In this document: positions 5,534-8,967 of the stretch, one piece after another | Numbering within the stretch: position 1 is the stretch's first letter | Layout: each line of letters starts with the position of its first letter | Source: Candidatus Bathyarchaeota archaeon | GTDB taxonomy: Archaea > Thermoproteota > Bathyarchaeia > Bathyarchaeales > Bathycorpusculaceae | Length of the DNA stretch: 8,967 bases | Direction of reading: 5' to 3' | Assembly (NCBI GenBank): GCA_030630585.1 | Contig: DAOVMU010000050.1 | Span: forward strand, 1 to 8,967 | Translations under genes and position numbers: made by a program | The notes under the pieces: generated by a model | The model's input: the letters and a program-made list of their open reading frames with translations, nothing else | The model's database searches: none | What the model was told of the DNA's origin: nothing

Positions 5534-6829
5534 TTACTCAACTATCTCACCCTCCAAGTAGGTCCCATATGCCGTTACAATTTTCGCACACAAAGTTTTG
5601 CCGATTAAGCTGCCTGAGCCAGCATTCTTGAGAACGACTGGTTTGTAGGTGAAGTTACGTGCAATCCAAGAACCAGGGATCTTGCCAACTTCATCCACAA
5701 AAACTTCGCCAGTCCAGCCGATCCAACGTTGATTTCTCTCAGAAGCAACTTTCCTGACCAACTCGGCTGCTAGACGGCTTCTACGCTTGATTTCTTGAGA
5801 GGTTACGAAGTCTTTCTGCATCTCAGCTGCGATGGTTTTTGGTCTCGCAAAAAACTTGGAAACGTTGACTATGTCTGGCTTGATCTCCTGAATTAAGCGT
5901 AATGTCTTTTTGAAAGCCTCTTCTGTTTCGCCGGGAAAGCCGCAGATAATATCTGTAGCTAGAGTTACGTCTGGAAAACTAGCTCTAAAAGCTTTTACTA
6001 CGTTCTTGAAATCGTCTGTGGAATAGAACCGTCGCATGCGTTTCAAAACTTCGTCGTCACCGCTTTGAACTGGCAAGTGAATGAATTTGAAGATTTTTTC
6101 ACTCTGAAAAGCTTGAATCAAATCGTCTATGATGTTCTTTGCCAAGTTTGGGGTCATCATACCAACTCGAATCTTGAAATCTTTTCTAATACTGCACAGG
6201 GCCTTAAGCAGTGATGCAAGATTTGTGCCCATATCTCTTCCATAGCAAGCTGTGTCTTGCGAGGTTATCCAAATCTCCCTAACTCCGAAAGCCAAATCAG
6301 TTTTCACCCGCTCCACAATTTCTTGAATGCTATAACTTCTCAGACGACCCCTTGCGAAAACAACACAGCAATAGGCGCATGAACCTAAGCAACCATAATT
6401 TATAGGAATGATCCCTATAACAGGATTCAGCTGTATTCTGGGGAGTTTTAGGCTGGGCTTTGCATTCTCAGCTTCTTCTAAGGCAATAACTGTCTCGTCT
6501 TTCGAAACCCGCTTTGCCACGTGAACTATTTTGCTTCCTGCTGAGGGACCAACAATTCCGTTGAAATCTACTTCTTTACATAACCTTTGAAGGTTGATCA
6601 GCGGTAAACATCCAGCAACAATCAATTTTTTATCTGCTGGAACTCGCTTTAAAATCGTAATTATGCGATTTTCCGTTGGTCCTTTAACTGCGCAAGTGTT
6701 GTATATGATTATGTCTGCAGCCTCGATAGTGTTAACGAGGTTGTATCCAGCTTCCGCTAAGCATCCGGCTAAAACTTCCCCATCAGCCAAATTTGTCGAA
6801 CAACCGAAACTCTTAATGAAAACCTGCAT
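5534..6829 (-). CDS. Archaeal MiaB-like tRNA N6-threonylcarbamoyladenosine methylthiotransferase (CDKAL1/e-MtaB type)
   Basis: The 431-residue protein has the three domains of methylthiotransferases. The N-terminal UPF0004 domain starts FIKSFGCSTNLADGEV with cluster-binding Cys10, Cys46 (NTCAVKGPTEN) and Cys74 (VAGCLP). The radical SAM domain has C-LGS-C-AY-C at 147/151/154, then HLPVQSGDDEVLKRMRRFYS (251-270) and TDIICGFPGETEEAF. The C-terminal TRAM RNA-binding domain (about 367-431) has KPVVLKN and ends YLEGEIVE. CSTNLADGEV and short length mark the archaeal/eukaryotic subgroup, which converts t6A to ms2t6A at position 37 of ANN-decoding tRNAs using SAM and two 4Fe-4S clusters. ATG at 6829 is chosen because family members begin with M-x-V-x-I-K-x-FGC. 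A TTG at 6844 would add five residues (MRWKG). GGAAAGG lies directly against the ATG, too close for an ordinary site, so the initiation mode is unclear. It is convergent with the dehydrogenase and divergent from the cdrS-ftsZ operon. Confidence 0.92.
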   Translation of the reverse strand: MQVFIKSFGCSTNLADGEVLAGCLAEAGYNLVNTIEAADIIIYNTCAVKGPTENRIITILKRVPADKKLIVAGCLPLINLQRLCKEVDFNGIVGPSAGSKIVHVAKRVSKDETVIALEEAENAKPSLKLPRIQLNPVIGIIPINYGCLGSCAYCCVVFARGRLRSYSIQEIVERVKTDLAFGVREIWITSQDTACYGRDMGTNLASLLKALCSIRKDFKIRVGMMTPNLAKNIIDDLIQAFQSEKIFKFIHLPVQSGDDEVLKRMRRFYSTDDFKNVVKAFRASFPDVTLATDIICGFPGETEEAFKKTLRLIQEIKPDIVNVSKFFARPKTIAAEMQKDFVTSQEIKRRSRLAAELVRKVASERNQRWIGWTGEVFVDEVGKIPGSWIARNFTYKPVVLKNAGSGSLIGKTLCAKIVTAYGTYLEGEIVE

Positions 6830-6865
6830 ACCTTTCCATCGCAATTACATTAAATGCTTCAACAA

Positions 6866-6876
6866 GAAATAAAAAC
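6866..6876 (-). promoter_or_regulatory. Candidate TATA box of the methylthiotransferase gene
   Basis: The minus strand reads GTTTTTATTTC. A core at about 6868-6875 predicts a transcript start near 6845, a leader of about 16 bases before ATG 6829. A nearer AT-rich box, CATTTAATG at 6856-6848, is an alternative but would place the start slightly inside the coding region. Confidence 0.35.
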
Positions 6877-6932
6877 ATACAGGTTTATGGAAACAGAAAT
6901 TTACACAAATGTGAGACAGGACCTTAGCAAGC

Positions 6933-6940
6933 TTTAAATA
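6933..6940 (+). promoter_or_regulatory. TATA box of the cdrS-ftsZ operon
   Basis: TTTAAATA is a close match to the archaeal consensus. It predicts a transcript start near 6963 and a leader of about 75 bases before the RHH gene, long enough to carry the strong ribosome site and possibly regulation. An AT-rich CATATTTA at 6953-6960 is a second option. Confidence 0.5.
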
Positions 6941-7022
6941 GTGAAGACTAAACATATTTAATCCATATTTTAGGCATGTTATACAGGACTATAACCCTAA
7001 AAGCCAATTCTAGTGCATTATT

Positions 7023-7032
7023 GGAGGAGGAG
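7023..7032 (+). promoter_or_regulatory. Strong Shine-Dalgarno site of the RHH gene
   Basis: GGAGGAGGAG ends 5 bases before ATG 7038. It is among the strongest ribosome sites in the window and fixes the start of a gene short enough to be missed. Confidence 0.8.
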
Positions 7033-7037
7033 ATTAA

Positions 7038-7193
7038 ATGAAGATGATTACTCTCTATCTGCCTGAGCCTTATATTGCGGCTTTGAATCAGCTTGTGAAT
7101 GAGAAGTACTATCCGAACAGAGCTGAAGCAATTCGTGTAGCTATTCGTGATTTGATAAACGATGAGGTCTGGCGGAGGAAAACTGTTGGCTAA
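7038..7193 (+). CDS. cdrS: CdrS-like ribbon-helix-helix transcription regulator
   Basis: A 51-residue protein reads MKMITLYLPEPYIAAL, then NQLVNEKYYPNRAEAIRVAIRDLIND and a short basic end, EVWRRKTVG. This is a whole RHH domain: an N-terminal strand (ITLYLPE, 4-10) that would insert in the DNA major groove as part of an intertwined dimer, helix 1 (about 11-23), the turn YPNRAEA and helix 2 (about 29-41). Its length and place directly before ftsZ match CdrS, the small RHH regulator in the cdrS-ftsZ2 operon of haloarchaea that controls division genes; orthology is inferred from context and shape. The gene overlaps ftsZ by 8 bases and has its own strong ribosome site and an upstream TATA box, so it probably leads a two-gene operon and may regulate its own promoter region. 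It has no effector or sensor domain. Confidence 0.88.
   Translation: MKMITLYLPEPYIAALNQLVNEKYYPNRAEAIRVAIRDLINDEVWRRKTVG
7171..7178 (+). promoter_or_regulatory. Shine-Dalgarno site of ftsZ inside the RHH gene
   Basis: GGCGGAGG lies within the last codons of the RHH gene and ends 7 bases before TTG 7186. The in-frame ATG at 7162 has no ribosome site ahead of it, so this element favours the TTG as the ftsZ start. Confidence 0.7.
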
Positions 7194-8307
7194 GCCACGC
7201 TCAGCAGAGCACACCCTTAAATATGCATGGCATGACGCTGTAAGCGCAGAAATTCGACCCTTAGGCTACTGTCACATTTTAGTGATCGGTATAGGCGGAG
7301 CAGGCAATAACGCTGTGACAAGGCTCATGGATATGAGCATAGATGGTGCAGAATGCATAGCTATGAACACGGATGCGCTTCATTTGGATGCTTCAAAGGC
7401 GCACAAGAAAGTTTTGATAGGTGAAAAGTTGACAAGAGGTCTTGGAGTTGGCGGGAATCCGAGGCTTGGCAGAGCAGCGATTGAAGAATCAAGGAAACGA
7501 GTTGAGGATTTGCTTGCGGATGTGGACATAGTTTTCATAACAGCTGGTTTGGGCGGCGGAACAGGAACTGGAGCTGCTCCGATCATAGCGAATATGGCAA
7601 GGCGAAGAGGAGCAATAACAGTCGCCGTTGTAACTACGCCTTTCCGTATTGAAAAAGGCAGAATGGAGTATGCTGCTCAAGCCTTAACTGAAATGCGGAG
7701 ACAATGCGACACTGTAGTTGTAATAGACAACAATAAACTTATGCAACTCGTACCTCAGCTGCCCATAAACGAAGCTTTCAGGGTTGCAGACCAAGTTTTG
7801 GCAAACATGATCAAAGGAATTGTTGAAACAGTTTCAGCCCCAAGTCTAATCAACCTTGACTTCGCAGACTTTAGAACAATTATCAGACAGAGCGGAGTAG
7901 CCGTTGTCGGAGTAGGAGAATCAGACGCCCCAAATCGAGCGGAAGAAGCCGTGAAAAACGCTTTGAAAAGTCCACTGTTAGATGTGGACTATATGGGTGC
8001 AACAGGAGCCTTAATTCACGTTTCAGGCGACAACCAAATGACCATTGAAGAAGCAAACCGAGTGGGAGAAATAATAACAGAAATGATGGATGACAACGCT
8101 TTAGTTATTTGGGGCGCAAGGGTGAATCCAGAACTAAACGGCATGTTGAAAGTCACGCTTATGATGACAGGTGTAAACTCACCACATCTCCTGAGCGGAT
8201 TCGGAACAATCGCACCACAACTTTTCAACTTGGAACCCTATGCAGAGCCAGAAAAACCACTAGACATAGACCTCAAGCTATACCAAATGGAACCGACGTT
8301 TCAATAG
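7186..8307 (+). CDS. ftsZ: Cell-division protein FtsZ
   Basis: The 373-residue GTPase is the tubulin homologue that polymerises into the cytokinetic ring at the inner membrane face. The GTP-binding half has ILVIGIGGAGNNAVTR (31-46), the NTDALHL loop (61-67) and the tubulin signature GLGGGTGTGAAP (121-132). The T7 synergy loop NLDFADF (223-229) supplies Asp225 and Asp228, which complete the GTPase site of the next subunit. Everything needed for polymerisation appears intact. The C-terminus after PQLFNLEPYAEPEKP is short (about 16 residues) and ends in LDIDLKLYQM; it may be the membrane-anchor (SepF-like) contact, by inference. TTG 7186 is preferred to ATG 7162 because GGCGGAGG precedes it and it gives MAKPR; the ATG would add eight residues. 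The TTG lies 5 bases before the RHH stop, giving an 8-base overlap typical of translational coupling. The gene ends in TAG. Confidence 0.97.
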   Translation: MAKPRSAEHTLKYAWHDAVSAEIRPLGYCHILVIGIGGAGNNAVTRLMDMSIDGAECIAMNTDALHLDASKAHKKVLIGEKLTRGLGVGGNPRLGRAAIEESRKRVEDLLADVDIVFITAGLGGGTGTGAAPIIANMARRRGAITVAVVTTPFRIEKGRMEYAAQALTEMRRQCDTVVVIDNNKLMQLVPQLPINEAFRVADQVLANMIKGIVETVSAPSLINLDFADFRTIIRQSGVAVVGVGESDAPNRAEEAVKNALKSPLLDVDYMGATGALIHVSGDNQMTIEEANRVGEIITEMMDDNALVIWGARVNPELNGMLKVTLMMTGVNSPHLLSGFGTIAPQLFNLEPYAEPEKPLDIDLKLYQMEPTFQ

Positions 8308-8731
8308 CTTCCCCAGTCACTTGTACTTTCTAAATAATCGAACCCCCCGCTTTTTCTAGAAACTTCAAGCAACGGCATTTTACCACTCTTCAACCAAGTT
8401 TGTTCACCGACCTTTCGTTCATGTGAAATTACTCATAACACACATTCTGCTACTGATCTGTCTACAACTCCACAATCCAATTCAAAAATCACTATCGCCA
8501 TTAAAATAAGAACCAGCAACTTCTTTCCGACAACCAAGGAGGCGCTACAGAATTCATTTTCTCCTTTTATTCGCATATTAACCTAAAAAAAACATTAACA
8601 ATTCCAAGACAAAGCTTCACAACGCATCATTCTATGCATGAGCCACCGTTCCTGACCTAATTTACTCTAGAAAACCTCCCGCAAATGTTATCTACCAATT
8701 GAGCCATTTGAAGTTTGAAGGAAAGAGTTTG
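8308..8731. other. Gene-free, G-depleted intergenic region (about 424 bases)
   Basis: No convincing open frame, RNA gene or clean repeat is seen. From 8401 to 8700 the plus strand has 83 C but only 30 G by hand count, a much stronger skew than the neighbouring genes show. An unused AGGAGG lies at 8536-8541 with no start codon at a suitable distance. An A8 tract lies at about 8585-8592. On the minus strand, 8693-8707 resembles a tRNA D-arm but lacks the other arms. No convincing TATA box could be assigned to the exported-protein gene that follows. The stretch could be an untranslated region, a decayed minus-strand gene or spacer. Confidence 0.5.
8351..8355 (+). terminator. Possible oligo-T terminator after ftsZ
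   Basis: A T5 run following a C6 tract and GC (CCCCCCGC then TTTTT) lies 43 bases after the ftsZ stop. It is the first T run downstream and a plausible operon end. Confidence 0.35.
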
Positions 8732-8967
8732 TTGAGAAAAGTATTTCCGCGAATAATACTGACACTATCGTTAGTGTGTTTGGCAGCGTTAGTGTTCAAC
8801 ATTCAAGTAGTTCATACAGAATCTTTGTTGGTGTCGTCTGCTCAGTTTTCGATAGAGCCTTCGAATTGGCCTGCGGTTTTTTTCTGTAATGGAACAGTTT
8901 GCAATGAAACATTCATAGGAGAAGTTGGCAACACAATCACTATTGCCTTAGTAGCTTTCAACCTCAC
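8732..8967 (+). CDS. Exported or membrane-anchored protein, 3'-partial
   Basis: The frame stays open to the window end, giving 78 residues. After TTG the N-terminus is RKVFPR followed by a hydrophobic core, IILTLSLVCLAALVF, and then VVHTESLLVSS, the charge-hydrophobic-polar order of a Sec signal peptide or an N-terminal anchor. The exported part begins QFSIEPSNWPAVFFCNGTVCNETFIGEVGNTITIALVAFNLT; the 'GEVGNTITI...FNLT' wording resembles the first strands of immunoglobulin-like or cohesin-like beta-sandwich repeats in archaeal surface proteins, but too little is present to name a family. NGT, NET and NLT are N-glycosylation sequons. TTG 8732 is chosen because AGGAAAG (8719-8725) ends 6 bases upstream; an adjacent in-frame TTG at 8729 is the alternative. 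No ATG exists in the open frame upstream. The function is unknown; a cell-envelope role is inferred. Confidence 0.7.
   Translation, partial: MRKVFPRIILTLSLVCLAALVFNIQVVHTESLLVSSAQFSIEPSNWPAVFFCNGTVCNETFIGEVGNTITIALVAFNL

Noticed and set aside
8109..8333. Plus-strand open frame of 74 codons overlapping the ftsZ 3' end.
   Set aside because: It lies in another frame of an intact, highly conserved gene; the product is low-quality and has no ribosome site.
8335..8352. Minus-strand GGGGGGTTCGATT resembles a T-arm start.
   Set aside because: The 3' side of the T-stem would need a C run, which is absent, and no D-arm or anticodon arm lies upstream.
8536..8541. AGGAGG suggesting a small plus-strand gene after ftsZ.
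   Set aside because: No ATG, GTG or TTG falls at a usable distance downstream, so there is no gene to support.
8610..8640. Minus-strand ATGATGC resembles a C box of a C/D sRNA.
   Set aside because: It is one base off consensus and no CTGA D box follows at guide-RNA spacing.
8693..8707. Minus-strand GGCTCAATTGGTAGA looks like a tRNA D-arm.
   Set aside because: No matching acceptor stem, no recognisable anticodon stem-loop and no GTTCRA T-loop at the right distance; D-stem pairing is also poor. At most a tRNA scrap, more likely chance.

Overview
The window looks like a mesophilic, moderately AT-rich archaeal chromosome. The best fit from recalled protein similarity is the Bathyarchaeia or a nearby TACK-related lineage; I could not search a database. 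The archaeal signs are an FtsZ preceded by a CdrS-like ribbon-helix-helix (RHH) gene, an archaeal-type MiaB-like tRNA methylthiotransferase, a stand-alone EF-Tu domain II-like protein, an SfsA, TATA-box promoters instead of -35/-10 pairs, oligo-T ends, and frequent TTG and GTG starts, some with strong Shine-Dalgarno sites and some apparently leaderless.

Layout. Positions 1-1200 hold the 3' part of a major facilitator transporter. Positions 1223-2326 hold a decayed radical SAM/SPASM gene of an archaeal 'peptide-modifying' type, with two frameshifts, one in-frame TAG and two lost key residues. Positions 2373-3080 (sfsA) and 3113-3448 (MazG-like NTP pyrophosphohydrolase) are intact plus-strand genes. 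They converge on a small minus-strand EF-Tu domain II-like gene (3481-3741). A 288-base divergent intergenic region follows, with promoter-like boxes and a cluster of CCTA/TAGG repeats able to form competing hairpins. Positions 4030-5454 encode a UDP-N-acetyl-D-mannosamine dehydrogenase, which converges with the minus-strand tRNA methylthiotransferase (5534-6829). A second divergent promoter region leads to the cdrS-like/ftsZ operon (7038-8307), where the genes overlap by 8 bases and look translationally coupled. A gene-poor, strongly G-depleted stretch (about 8308-8731) precedes the start of an exported or membrane-anchored protein cut by the window end.

The genes are mostly unrelated housekeeping units: transport, tRNA modification, nucleotide clean-up, surface-sugar precursor synthesis and cell division. 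The only clear functional unit is cdrS-ftsZ, a DNA-binding regulator cotranscribed with the division tubulin. I found no CRISPR array, insertion sequence, tRNA, rRNA or prophage signature. The points most worth a second look are the radical SAM pseudogene, the possible structured leader or small RNA at about 3870-3990, and the overlapping cdrS-ftsZ start.
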